From Promethearchaeia archaeon (GTDB taxonomy: Archaea; Asgardarchaeota; Lokiarchaeia; Sigyniarchaeales; SOKP01): DNA of 64,000 nt. Made by a program: the position numbers and the translations under genes. Where the stretch lies: the NCBI GenBank assembly GCA_029856145.1, contig JAHQWK010000019.1, forward strand, positions 18,271 through 82,270, written 5' to 3'. Positions 54,941-63,939 of this stretch are shown here, piece by piece (position 1 is the first letter of the stretch; every line of letters starts with the position of its first letter). The notes beneath the pieces were generated by a model. The model had not been told where the DNA came from, searched no databases, and worked only from the letters and a program-made list of their open reading frames with translations.

Positions 54941-55708
54941 TTAATTTTTCTTTACTTTGCTTAATTGATTTTTTAAGTTTTGAAAAAATTCTGGTGTGGA
55001 TAATTGAAAAGGTATTGGATATCTTGTACCTGCTTTATGAGTTTTTTCCATTCCTTCTAAAATTTCATTAATAATTCTAAAGGGTATCGATGCTATTAAA
55101 TCTGTATCTATTGCCATTCCAAAACGACGATCACCGAGACATGGAAAAGCAATTTGTAAATCTTCTGTTAGTATTGCTTTTGAAATGGTATCAGCACAAA
55201 CGCCATCGCAAAAAGTTGACATTGAAACTTTACCTCCTTTTTTCCATAAATACCCTTGTATAATTCTCATTATTTGTGCGGAATTTCCCCAGATTAATAT
55301 TAAATCAGGTTCAAAGTCTATACGACCTAAAGCTCCTGAAACTATAGCAGAATATTCTCCATATGAGATTTTTGGCATTGTGGCTGTTGTTTTTTTCGCG
55401 GCTTCCTTGGTTTCATTATATCTACCAATAAAAAATGCTCCTTCTTCAAAGAGTTTATGTGATTCTTCAAAACCTATAGAAATTCCAGCAAGTGGACACA
55501 AATTATCTTCTTTTGTACATCCCATTGTCCAACCATAATATCTAGCATAACTAAATATTTGACAAAGAGCAATCTTGTGTTCGGGTTTCTTTAAAAATTT
55601 GATATTTTCTAAACTTTCAGAGTCTTTAAGTAGTTTTACTCCAACAGGAAAAGAAGCTAATCTAAGAAATTTATTCAATTGATTATCTAATTTCTCATAT
55701 TTACCCAT
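54941..55708 (-). CDS. DUF169-family protein
   Basis: A 255-residue protein with DUF169 features: PVGVKLLKD, ALCQIFSYARYYGWTMGCTKEDNLCPLAG with three Cys, and MSTFCDGVCADT with two further Cys and a CLGDRR motif. Members are common in anaerobes and often lie near iron-sulfur or metal-related genes. The Cys may bind a cluster. Upstream and on the same strand as the CoA-transferase pair. No activity is established. Confidence 0.8.
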   Translation of the reverse strand: MGKYEKLDNQLNKFLRLASFPVGVKLLKDSESLENIKFLKKPEHKIALCQIFSYARYYGWTMGCTKEDNLCPLAGISIGFEESHKLFEEGAFFIGRYNETKEAAKKTTATMPKISYGEYSAIVSGALGRIDFEPDLILIWGNSAQIMRIIQGYLWKKGGKVSMSTFCDGVCADTISKAILTEDLQIAFPCLGDRRFGMAIDTDLIASIPFRIINEILEGMEKTHKAGTRYPIPFQLSTPEFFQNLKNQLSKVKKN

Positions 55709-55788
55709 AAAATCACATTTCTTACGTATAAAAAATAATTAAATGATAGAGTATTTCAAAATATAATAAATTAATAGAACGAATATCG

Positions 55789-56331
55789 ATGAATGCTAAT
55801 AGAAAAAGATTGAAGCAAGGATTAGTTCAAGTTTATTTTGGACGAGGGAAAGGTAAGACAACAGCTGCAATAGGGCAAGGCATACGTGCTACGGGGCATG
55901 GCTTCAGAGTATTTATGATTCAATTTATGAAAGGTAATTACAAATACGGTGAAATTGAAGCTATCAGTAATATACCCAACTTTGAATTAAAACAATTTGG
56001 TAGTCCTGATCTTATAGCTGAACCGGGAGAATTTGATTTAGAACAAGGTAAGAAGGCCCTAGATTATGCTAAAGATATTATTATGAGTGATGAATATGAT
56101 ATCATTATACTTGATGAAGTTGGAGTTGCAATATCAATGAATGTTATTCTTGTTGAACCTGTATTAGAACTCATAAAAAATAAACCAGAAAAAGTTGAGT
56201 TAATCTTAACAGGTGGACCAAAAATGCATCCTAAATTAAAGGAAGTAGCTGATTTAGTAACCGAAATGAGAATGATTAAGCATTATTACTCTTCAAAAGG
56301 TATTACAGCTAGATATGGAATAGAATATTAA
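55789..56331 (+). CDS. Corrinoid adenosyltransferase (CobA/BtuR-like)
   Basis: A 180-residue ATP:cob(I)alamin adenosyltransferase with the P-loop YFGRGKGKTTAAIGQG (about residues 16-31), MIQFMKGNYKYGE and IIILDEVGVAIS. It adds the 5-deoxyadenosyl group to reduced corrinoid, making the cofactor for the B12-dependent mutase at 37722-39846. Length matches the CobA/CobO type. It is expressed alone, divergent from DUF169. Confidence 0.92.
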   Translation: MNANRKRLKQGLVQVYFGRGKGKTTAAIGQGIRATGHGFRVFMIQFMKGNYKYGEIEAISNIPNFELKQFGSPDLIAEPGEFDLEQGKKALDYAKDIIMSDEYDIIILDEVGVAISMNVILVEPVLELIKNKPEKVELILTGGPKMHPKLKEVADLVTEMRMIKHYYSSKGITARYGIEY

Positions 56332-56553
56332 AGAAACCAGTAAATTAATTTACGATAACCTTTACTCTATTTGAAATTAAAAGTAAAAGAACGAAAATAG
56401 ATCTTAAAATTCAAACTTATAAAATAGATTAGGTTCTTTATTTCTTTCTTAAAATTCTCGTTTTAAAAAAAAAGATTCAAATTAAGACTCTAATCTAGAC
56501 ACTTAAGTAAGAAAGCGATTAAGTTTTTATTAAAGGAAAGAAATATCAAAATC

Positions 56554-56922
56554 ATGAATGAAGTGAAAACTTTTCATATAAAAAAATTGATTTCTGTTTG
56601 TGGTTTAGATTGTAGCATGTGCAAGATTTATCAAGCACCCTATAATCCGGGAGTTGCTGATAAACTAGTCAGAATGTTTAATAATATGTGGGATAATGTA
56701 AAACCAGAAGATTTTCATTGTAGTACGTGTAGGGGTGAAATTTCAGATTGTTGGACCAAAGAATGTTGGATTAGATACTGTTGTATAAATGATAAAAAAT
56801 TAGAATACTGTTATCAATGCCAAGATTTTCCTTGTAAAAGACTAGAAGAAACAGCAAAAAAAAGTAAGAGACATATTGTGGCGTTAAATAATCTGAAAAG
56901 AATGAAAAGGAAAGAAAAGTAA
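56554..56922 (+). CDS. DUF3795-like cysteine-rich protein
   Basis: A 122-residue protein with about 12 Cys in groups (VCGLDCSMC, CSTCRGEISDCWTKEC, CCINDKKLEYCYQC, DFPCKRL), as in DUF3795 family proteins of archaea and anaerobic bacteria, probably binding zinc or iron-sulfur clusters. AAAGGAAAG ribosome site precedes the ATG. Function unknown. It has an AT-rich stretch of about 220 bases upstream and its own promoter. Confidence 0.8.
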   Translation: MNEVKTFHIKKLISVCGLDCSMCKIYQAPYNPGVADKLVRMFNNMWDNVKPEDFHCSTCRGEISDCWTKECWIRYCCINDKKLEYCYQCQDFPCKRLEETAKKSKRHIVALNNLKRMKRKEK

Positions 56923-57050
56923 GTATCAGAATATCTAATTTCTCCAAAATGTCGAATTAAATCTTTCTAATCATATAAAATCAAAATATTCTTGTTCAAT
57001 AACATATTTCTCATTTATTATATGTAAAAATTATCTCAATTAGAAAAATA

Positions 57051-58271
57051 ATGGAACTTGATAGTCTAAATAAAATTAAACGTAGGAATCTAATAGCCTT
57101 AGCTATTACCAAATTAATTCATGGATTTGGGACGGGGATGTTTGGTATAGTTTATCAACCATTTCTATTAGAGCTTACAAATTCAATAGTATTAACGGGT
57201 TTATTTATTTCAATAGGATCAATAATGCAATTTATGCCTATGCCTTTAATTGGAAAATTTTCCGATAAATTTAACCGAAAATACATTCTTATTTCTAGTA
57301 TTCCGATCTATATCATAGGACTCTTATTTTTAATATTAGCAAGTCCGACCAGCTTATATTTTATTATATTTGGGATAATGTTTTACTTTTTAGGGTTTAT
57401 TATTAACAATCTAAACGCTCAATTTTTAGTTGCTGAAAATAGTAATAAATCTAAAGGGTTGATATTTGGATTTATGCTTTTTTCTTATTTTGGTGGAACT
57501 ATTGCAGGATCTTTATTCATAATTCTTGGACAAGGGCTTAACTCTAGATTTTATTTAATAATTTTCATTCTATTATTACTTGTTGAAGAGATAATCTTCA
57601 CAATTTTTCTATCTGCTCAAACCCACCATATTCAAAATCAAAAACTTCAGGTAAATAATACTCGTAAAGAAAAAAAAAATATGTGGATGAAGATTTTGAA
57701 AACAAAAACATTAAGATCAGTATTAATTTTCTTTACATTGGATATTTTCGTATATAGTATATCTCTTTCAATCTATTCTGGTGGATTGGTCAAGTATTAT
57801 AATCTTACCAAAGAAGATATTGCATTCATAGTATTATGGTTTAATATAGGAAATGTAATTTTTCAAATCCCTGCTGGACGTATTACTGATAAAATTGGGA
57901 ATAAAAAAACATTAATTTTAAGTCAATTCTTTGGTTTCGGCTTTTTTTTTATGAATATATTGTCTGTTATTCTTTGGATGAATTTTATTACACATACCTT
58001 AATTATTACATTAAGTATTGGATATGTCTTTTTTGCTTTATCCATCTGCACATTTATACCTGCTGAACAAATTATTTTAACCAATTTAGGGGAGGACCAA
58101 AAAGCTGAATCTTATGGAATAATTTCATTTTTTAGAGGTATTGGATTGATTCCTACAGGACTTTTAGGAGCACTAATTGTAGAAAACGTTCATTATATTG
58201 CCCCATTTATATTTAGTATTATTGGGCTTCTAGTTGAGTTATTATTTCTTCTAAAATTCTTTCATGATTAA
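57051..58271 (+). CDS. Major facilitator superfamily transporter
   Basis: A 406-residue polytopic membrane protein with about 12 hydrophobic spans in two halves of six. The family A-motif appears between spans 2 and 3 (GKFSDKFNRKYILI) and again in the second half (GRITDKIGNKKTLIL). The central loop is cytoplasmic and basic. Likely a drug/metabolite exporter; no substrate can be named. The ATG at 57051 has no strong ribosome site. Followed by a thiolase operon with its own promoter. Confidence 0.9.
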   Translation: MELDSLNKIKRRNLIALAITKLIHGFGTGMFGIVYQPFLLELTNSIVLTGLFISIGSIMQFMPMPLIGKFSDKFNRKYILISSIPIYIIGLLFLILASPTSLYFIIFGIMFYFLGFIINNLNAQFLVAENSNKSKGLIFGFMLFSYFGGTIAGSLFIILGQGLNSRFYLIIFILLLLVEEIIFTIFLSAQTHHIQNQKLQVNNTRKEKKNMWMKILKTKTLRSVLIFFTLDIFVYSISLSIYSGGLVKYYNLTKEDIAFIVLWFNIGNVIFQIPAGRITDKIGNKKTLILSQFFGFGFFFMNILSVILWMNFITHTLIITLSIGYVFFALSICTFIPAEQIILTNLGEDQKAESYGIISFFRGIGLIPTGLLGALIVENVHYIAPFIFSIIGLLVELLFLLKFFHD

Positions 58272-58372
58272 TAAAATATTTTTAAAGAAAATAATAAGAA
58301 ATTTAATTTTTCAAAAATTCAATTTTTTAAATTTAAAAAATAATTTAAATAAAATTAAAGAATGGTGAAAAA

Positions 58373-59638
58373 ATGGGAAAGTTAGCACGACGTGTAGCCA
58401 TGATTGGAGCAGGAATGAGTAAATTTGGAGCACATTTTCCTCATAAAAGAAATCCAGATTTATGGATTGATGCTTGGTTAGATGCAGTAAGTAGAGTCGA
58501 TAATGGTATCAATCCCAAAGATATTGATGCTTGTTATGTAGGGAATTATTCTTCAGATCTATTTAATCATCAAGGACATCTAGGACCACAAATGGCAGAT
58601 TTAGTAGGATTAGTTCCAAAACCAGCAGGACGTTTTGAAGGAGCGTGTGCGAGTAGTGGAATTGCGCTTAGACAAGCAATTTTGGCGATTGCATCAGGAG
58701 TTCATGATGTTATTGCTGTTAGTGGAGTTGAATGTATGACAGAACAACCTACTGTGAATGTGACTGATATATTAGCTACCGCATCAGACAGTTTATTTGA
58801 ATATCCTGCGGGAGCAACATTTCCAGGATTGTATGGAACTCTAGCTTCAGCACATTTCCATAAATATGGAACTACAGTAGAAGATTTAATGAGAGTTGGA
58901 ATCAAAAATCATGAGAATGGGAAGGAAAATCCCTATGCTCAAATGCAAAGCTCTATTGCTGATATGATGGAAAGTAAAATAGCAAAAATTGAAAAATCAG
59001 GAGGAGAAGTTCCAGATTGGAAAGATGAGTTTGATTTTCTTAAAAGTAGATCAAATCCAATAATTGCCTACCCTTTAAGATTGTTTGATTGTAGTTTAAT
59101 TACTGATGGAGCTGCTTGTGTATTTTTAGGAGCTGAAGATGTGGTGAAAAATTTCACTGATGATCCAATTTGGATTACGGGTACTGGACAAGGGAGTGCA
59201 GCATTATCTTTACATGATAGAAATGAATTAACCAGTTTTATTGCTACTAAAGAGGCAGCAAGACAAGCTTATGAAATGTCGGGATTAAAACCTAAAGATA
59301 TTCAAGTAGCTGAAGTTCATGATTGCTTCACTATAGCTGAAATTATCGCTTTAGAAGACTTAGGTTTTTATGAAAAAGGTAAAGCAGCTGAAGCAATTAA
59401 AAATGGAGAAACAAAACGAGATGGATCAATGCCAATAAATACAAGTGGAGGACTAAAGAGTAAGGGCCATCCTGTAGGCGCTACTGGTGCAGCATTTTGT
59501 GTGGAAGCATTTAAACAAATGAGAGGTATTGCAGAGAGAAATAGACAAGTGAAATTTGATGTAGAGAGGATGTTGACTCATAATCTAGGAGGATCAGGAG
59601 CAACATGTGTAGTAACAATTTTTGAAAAAGAGAGGTGA
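58373..59638 (+). CDS. Thiolase (acetyl-CoA C-acyltransferase type)
   Basis: A 421-residue archaeal thiolase, of the type that pairs with DUF35 and, in the mevalonate pathway, with HMG-CoA synthase. Nucleophile Cys92 lies in FEGACASSGIALR. Also present are EVHDCFTIAE with the catalytic His, and NTSGGLKSKGHPVGATGA with the second His. GGTGA lies four bases before the ATG. The next gene, DUF35, begins eight bases after the stop. No HMG-CoA synthase gene lies nearby, so the use in beta-oxidation or acetoacetyl-CoA formation is open. Confidence 0.93.
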   Translation: MGKLARRVAMIGAGMSKFGAHFPHKRNPDLWIDAWLDAVSRVDNGINPKDIDACYVGNYSSDLFNHQGHLGPQMADLVGLVPKPAGRFEGACASSGIALRQAILAIASGVHDVIAVSGVECMTEQPTVNVTDILATASDSLFEYPAGATFPGLYGTLASAHFHKYGTTVEDLMRVGIKNHENGKENPYAQMQSSIADMMESKIAKIEKSGGEVPDWKDEFDFLKSRSNPIIAYPLRLFDCSLITDGAACVFLGAEDVVKNFTDDPIWITGTGQGSAALSLHDRNELTSFIATKEAARQAYEMSGLKPKDIQVAEVHDCFTIAEIIALEDLGFYEKGKAAEAIKNGETKRDGSMPINTSGGLKSKGHPVGATGAAFCVEAFKQMRGIAERNRQVKFDVERMLTHNLGGSGATCVVTIFEKER

Positions 59639-59645
59639 AACAAAA

Positions 59646-60068
59646 GTGTCTGAAAGTGAAAGAGATTTTACTATAAAAAGCTATATAGATTATTTATCTG
59701 AAAAGAAATTAATGGGATCAAAATGTAAAGATTGTAGTGCTATGTATGTTCCAGTCAGAAAACTATGCCCTAAATGTAATACTGCAAATATGGAATGGGT
59801 TGAAATGTCAGGGAATGGTAAACTTGCTGCCTTTACAAGTATCACAGTAGGAACGCCTTTCTTTGTAGAAAAGGGGTATGGTAGAAAAAAACCTTATTGC
59901 TTTTCAGTAATAAAACTAGACGAAGGTCCCATGATAAGTGGGCAATTAATAGGTGTAGATGAGAGTAAACCTGACACAATTAATATTGGAATACCTGTTA
60001 AAGCAACTTTTATAGAAACTGAAATCAAGGGTGAAACAAGGGTCGATTTAGGTTTTGAGCCTATTTAA
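59646..60068 (+). CDS. DUF35 zinc-ribbon/OB-fold acyl-CoA partner protein
   Basis: A 140-residue protein of the DUF35 family. The N-terminal rubredoxin-like ribbon has Cys pairs in SKCKDCSAMYVPVRKLCPKC; the C-terminal OB fold follows (GKLAAFTSITVGTPFF). In archaea it binds CoA and bridges thiolase to HMG-CoA synthase. GTG at 59646, eight bases after GAGGTGA, is preferred to the in-frame TTG at 59622, which lies inside the thiolase gene. Clearly an operon with the thiolase. Confidence 0.92.
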   Translation: MSESERDFTIKSYIDYLSEKKLMGSKCKDCSAMYVPVRKLCPKCNTANMEWVEMSGNGKLAAFTSITVGTPFFVEKGYGRKKPYCFSVIKLDEGPMISGQLIGVDESKPDTINIGIPVKATFIETEIKGETRVDLGFEPI

Positions 60069-60150
60069 AATCATATTTTTTATTTTTTTTGTTTATAATG
60101 ATTTATAGAGGCATATTCAAATTAATTTTTTTATAAATTGGTGATTATGA

Positions 60151-61314
60151 ATAAAGAGATTATACAAAATCTTAATTTCTGTTGGTTTTGTTTCAATTGC
60201 TGTCTTTTCTCTTGTTTATTTGTATTTTCCTACTAGTAATCTAAATATTCAAAACTATGAAATAGATTTGCAATTTAGTGCCGATAACGCTTATAATTAT
60301 ACAGAAGATCAATTAGATATTGGTTTTCGGATACCTGGAACACAAGAACGTGTGGATTGCGCTAATTATTTCATAACTAAATTTTTAGAAATAGATAGTA
60401 ATTTCACATATGCTCTTCATAATTTTACAGTCTATTCAACTGATTGTCAGAATGTGTTATTCAAATTAAACGAGAATAAATCTAATATTGTAATTTTAGG
60501 AGCACATTATGATTCTAGAGCTAGAGCAACGAAAGATTTAACAAATACATCTGCTCCAGTTCCAGGTGCTAATGATGGTGCTAGTGGAAGTGCTATTTTA
60601 ATTGAATTAGCAAGAAATTTCTATATAATGAGTGAGAATCTAAGTTGTCAAATATGGTTTGTCTTTTTTGATGCCGAAGATCAAGGATATGATCTGGGAC
60701 CTGGTATAACTGGATGGGGATGGTGTGAAGGTTCTCAGAAATTTGTTTCCGAAATTAATAATTTTTATGATTCAGAAACAGAAAATTTTGAGTGTATGAT
60801 TTTATTGGATATGGTGGGTGGAGAAAATCTAAAATTTATTAATGAACAACATTCTACCTCTTCATTATTGGATGAATTATTTGCTATTGGAAGGAGTTTA
60901 GGTTATACTGACGAATTTCCAATAAACCCAATCTCTGGAGAAATTGTAGATGATCACGTAGCTTTTGTAAATTTTGGTATTCCTTCTGCAGATTTAATTA
61001 TCAAATTTTGGAATAGAAATCCAGATTGGCCTTACCACCATACTACTAAAGATAACCTTACCTATATCGCTAAAGAAAGTCTTGAAACTACGGGCAAAAC
61101 TGTTGAGCAATTTATCTATAATAACTACATTGATGATCAAAATAACATTTATCAGGGAAATTATCCTTGGAATCAAGATAAAAGTCTACTGAACCTAGAC
61201 GTAGTAATAATCATTACTATAATTATTGTTATTGCAGGAATTTCAATTATAATATTAATTCCGACAACAGAAGTTACAAAAAAAAACGAATTGCTTGATT
61301 ATAATATAATATAA
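60151..61314 (+). CDS. Membrane-anchored M28-type zinc peptidase or glutaminyl cyclase
   Basis: A 387-residue protein with an N-terminal hydrophobic anchor (KRLYKILISVGFVSIAVF) and a C-terminal membrane span (about 330-355 of the shorter frame). The M28 metal motifs are ILGAHYDSRA (His, Asp), GANDGASG (Asp bridging), FFDAEDQG (Glu-Glu/Asp) and a final His in PYHHT. The first canonical start in frame, TTG 60220, would remove the anchor. The frame opens immediately after a TGA with ATA at 60151, six bases after GGTGA, so ATA start is proposed, or ATG 60148 with a missing A. Confidence 0.82.
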   Translation: MKRLYKILISVGFVSIAVFSLVYLYFPTSNLNIQNYEIDLQFSADNAYNYTEDQLDIGFRIPGTQERVDCANYFITKFLEIDSNFTYALHNFTVYSTDCQNVLFKLNENKSNIVILGAHYDSRARATKDLTNTSAPVPGANDGASGSAILIELARNFYIMSENLSCQIWFVFFDAEDQGYDLGPGITGWGWCEGSQKFVSEINNFYDSETENFECMILLDMVGGENLKFINEQHSTSSLLDELFAIGRSLGYTDEFPINPISGEIVDDHVAFVNFGIPSADLIIKFWNRNPDWPYHHTTKDNLTYIAKESLETTGKTVEQFIYNNYIDDQNNIYQGNYPWNQDKSLLNLDVVIIITIIIVIAGISIIILIPTTEVTKKNELLDYNII

Positions 61315-62202
61315 TTATTTATGTTTTATTATCGTTCCACACTGCTGACAGAATTTTTCTAACTGAGCTAATTTCATACCACAAAATTTACAGAAATAAA
61401 AAATTTCTTTTAGTTTTTCTTCTTTTTTATCTGGAATTGAAGGTATTGATTTTTGTTTCGATGCTTCCAAAATTGGTGGAGTTATCTGTTTTTGAGCCGT
61501 AGAAATTACTTCTATCTTCTCTTCCTCCTTAATTAATGTTGGTGGGATTGGTTGTAGTTCTTCAGTTTTTATTTGTGATAGCTCAGAAACAGTTTCTTCA
61601 GATGGTTTTGGGTGGGTTATTTCTGAAATTTTTGGAATCATTTCTGGTTTAGGGGTAGGAACCTCTTTAATTTTTTCTTTCCATTTATCCGGAATCGATG
61701 GGTCTGTTTGTATTTTTAAAAATTCTGATGGAGAAATATCAGCCAACGGTTTTGAAGTAGTTTTTTGTTTTATTGCTTGTTTTTTAACATATTTTTCTCT
61801 CCGTTCATTATAAAATGCGAAATATTTTTTCTTAGCTTTTCTTAAACTATTTCTACTTCCACATTTTTCACAATATCTTCGATTTCTAATTGAAAATTCC
61901 CAACAATAAACGCAAATAAAAGGATGTCCTTTTAAAAAAGTCTCTACATCTGAGATATCCGACCCTAATGGAATTGGCTTTATATCTTCAGTTTTTTCTT
62001 TTTTGAGTATAAAAAAATTAAAGTCCTTTTTGTTAGCTTTTCTTAAACTATATCTAGCGCCACAACCTTCACAATATTCTCTATATGTATCGGTAAACTT
62101 CCCACATCTATGACAGATTAAAGGCTGTGTCTTTAGGAATGCTTTCCTATTTTGTATTAATGGTATATTATCTTTTGTTAAATATTTTTCATCATCAGAA
62201 AT
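61315..62202 (-). CDS. Triple zinc-ribbon protein
   Basis: A 295-residue protein with three Cys4 zinc ribbons. Two lie at the N-terminus (CHRCGKF with YCEGCGARYSLRKA; CVYCWEF with RRYCEKCGSRNSLRKA, about residues 27-55 and 97-125). The third is at the C-terminus (FCKFCGMKLAQLEKFCQQCG). A Pro/Glu/Ser-rich stretch of about 100 residues links them. No ATG, GTG or TTG occurs in frame between the TAA at 62115-62117 and TTG 61746, which would remove both first ribbons. ATT at 62202, seven bases after GGTGA, is proposed as start. The alternative is GTG at 62213 plus one missing A. Function unknown. Confidence 0.72.
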   Translation of the reverse strand: MSDDEKYLTKDNIPLIQNRKAFLKTQPLICHRCGKFTDTYREYCEGCGARYSLRKANKKDFNFFILKKEKTEDIKPIPLGSDISDVETFLKGHPFICVYCWEFSIRNRRYCEKCGSRNSLRKAKKKYFAFYNERREKYVKKQAIKQKTTSKPLADISPSEFLKIQTDPSIPDKWKEKIKEVPTPKPEMIPKISEITHPKPSEETVSELSQIKTEELQPIPPTLIKEEEKIEVISTAQKQITPPILEASKQKSIPSIPDKKEEKLKEIFYFCKFCGMKLAQLEKFCQQCGTIIKHK

Positions 62203-62316
62203 ATTATTTTCACCTTAAAAAATTCAATTTTGCAGTAAAAATGATCTAATGGTTTGTTGTATAATTTTGAATTTAAACATTTCTATGAATTGTAATTAAG
62301 GAAATTGAAAAATCCT

Positions 62317-62940
62317 TTATTTTTTGATGCCTAAAATTGCTCGATGTCTCTTTCTATCATTATAAATTTCTAATAAGTTGAAAGAACTATATACATCATG
62401 TATTTCCTCCATAGTAAAAAAATGATGTGGAAGTCCTTTTTCTTGCCCTGCTTGAGGGATGTACGTGCCTCTCTCAACCTCCTTTAACTTCCAATCATCT
62501 AATCCGCCTCTACCTTCTAATCTTGGGAAGGTTATAAAAATTACACCACCTTTTCTTAAAACTCTTTCAATTTCTCTTACTGTCATTAATATATCTTTCA
62601 TTTTATTGTGGTGGATAACCTGAATCGAGATAACAGCATCAAAAAAATTATCGGCGTAAGGAAATTTTGCCTCCATTCTATTTAGTTTTATCTTCACATT
62701 TAGATTTTCTTCTGCAAGCCATTCTTTAGCAATGGAAATCGCTTTAGGAGATGCGTCAAAACCATATATCTCAAAACCCTTTTTAGAAAAGAAAATAAGA
62801 TGACGTCCGGTTCCAGACCCAACATCTAATATCTTCTGCACTCCCCTTTCTTCAAAGATTTTAACAATTTTCTCCATATCAGTATGGGGTTCAGTGAAGA
62901 CTTTACCCTTTTCAGAAAAAATGTCATCCCAATCAGGCAT
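62317..62940 (-). CDS. SAM-dependent methyltransferase
   Basis: A 207-residue class I methyltransferase: motif I ILDVGSGTGRHLIFF, EIYGFDASPKAI for the acidic SAM-binding residue, and FDAVISIQVIHHNK near motif IV. The start ATG at 62940 gives MPDWDDIFSEKGKVF, a common opening in archaeal and bacterial members. It lies 36 bases downstream of the lipid-kinase gene on the same strand, so both may be co-transcribed. Substrate unknown. Confidence 0.9.
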   Translation of the reverse strand: MPDWDDIFSEKGKVFTEPHTDMEKIVKIFEERGVQKILDVGSGTGRHLIFFSKKGFEIYGFDASPKAISIAKEWLAEENLNVKIKLNRMEAKFPYADNFFDAVISIQVIHHNKMKDILMTVREIERVLRKGGVIFITFPRLEGRGGLDDWKLKEVERGTYIPQAGQEKGLPHHFFTMEEIHDVYSSFNLLEIYNDRKRHRAILGIKK

Positions 62941-62976
62941 AATAAAAGAAGAAATTTATTTTTAACAATGATATCA

Positions 62977-63939
62977 TTAATGATCACATTCATAAAAATA
63001 GTGACCATATTTCTCTTTAAACTCTTCTGCAACTTCATTAGTTTTTGGACGTATAAGTTCATATCCATCTTTAATAGTTTCATAGGTAACCGGTAACGGA
63101 CCCAAAACTTCCCCATCAACTTGACATATATATGGATCATCATCAAGATTTTTCATTTCAATCCTAACTTTCTTACTTTGATATTCATGAATATTAGGAT
63201 GAGGTAAAAGAGATGCGCTATACATCTTTTTAAATTGAACTAAAAGCTTAAATTTTCCAATATCAGCTATACTAATGTCAAACAACCCATCATTAATTCT
63301 AGCTTTCTGACATATATACATTCCGCCTCCATAAGCACCACTATTTCCTACTGCAACTAAATTTGCATAGCCTTCGTAAATCTCATTATCCATTTTTACA
63401 ACTAATTCTCGAGATTTCCAACCAAAGAGTGTTTGGAATATGATTAAATTATAATTTTTTCCTCCTTTCACATTTGATCTCCTTGCTACTTCAGCATCAA
63501 AGCCTTGTGATCCAATCCCTAAGAAGTAACGCTCAACACCTTCATCTGTCTTAGCAAAACCAATATCACATTTACTGGAGTTTCCTTCTGCGATAATTTC
63601 ACACGCACGTCTTATATCAGCTCTAATTCCCACCGCGGCAGGAATGTCATTACCTGAGCCCATTGGTATGAATCCACATAAGGCACCTGTATTAGATGTT
63701 ATGACTCCATGAAACACTTGATTCGCAGTACCATCTCCTCCGGCAGCTATAACTTTATATCCATCTTTTGCCAGTTGCCTAGCTAATTCAATAGCATGAC
63801 CATCGTACTCTGTTTCTACTGATTTATATGATATATTGAAGTCCTCTAAACATTTGAACGCATATTCAAGATCTTCCTTAGCTTTTCCCTTTTTAGCAAT
63901 AGGATTATAAATAATCGCGTAATCTTCTATAATTTTCAA
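62977..63939 (-). CDS. Diacylglycerol/sphingosine-kinase-like lipid kinase
   Basis: A 320-residue DAGK-catalytic-domain protein of the YegS/BmrU group. The nucleotide motif is AAGGDGTANQV (about residue 63) with GALCGFIPMGSGNDIP as the following substrate loop, and ISIADIGKFKLL and VDGEVLGPLPV near the end. It probably phosphorylates a lipid such as an archaeol-type or diacylglycerol-like alcohol. The start ATG at 63939 is 61 bases from the window end and the gene is complete. Confidence 0.9.
   Translation of the reverse strand: MKIIEDYAIIYNPIAKKGKAKEDLEYAFKCLEDFNISYKSVETEYDGHAIELARQLAKDGYKVIAAGGDGTANQVFHGVITSNTGALCGFIPMGSGNDIPAAVGIRADIRRACEIIAEGNSSKCDIGFAKTDEGVERYFLGIGSQGFDAEVARRSNVKGGKNYNLIIFQTLFGWKSRELVVKMDNEIYEGYANLVAVGNSGAYGGGMYICQKARINDGLFDISIADIGKFKLLVQFKKMYSASLLPHPNIHEYQSKKVRIEMKNLDDDPYICQVDGEVLGPLPVTYETIKDGYELIRPKTNEVAEEFKEKYGHYFYECDH

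Noticed and set aside
59622..59645. TTG start for the DUF35 protein overlapping the thiolase gene
   Set aside because: The GAGGTGA ribosome site lies after this TTG and at normal distance from GTG 59646.
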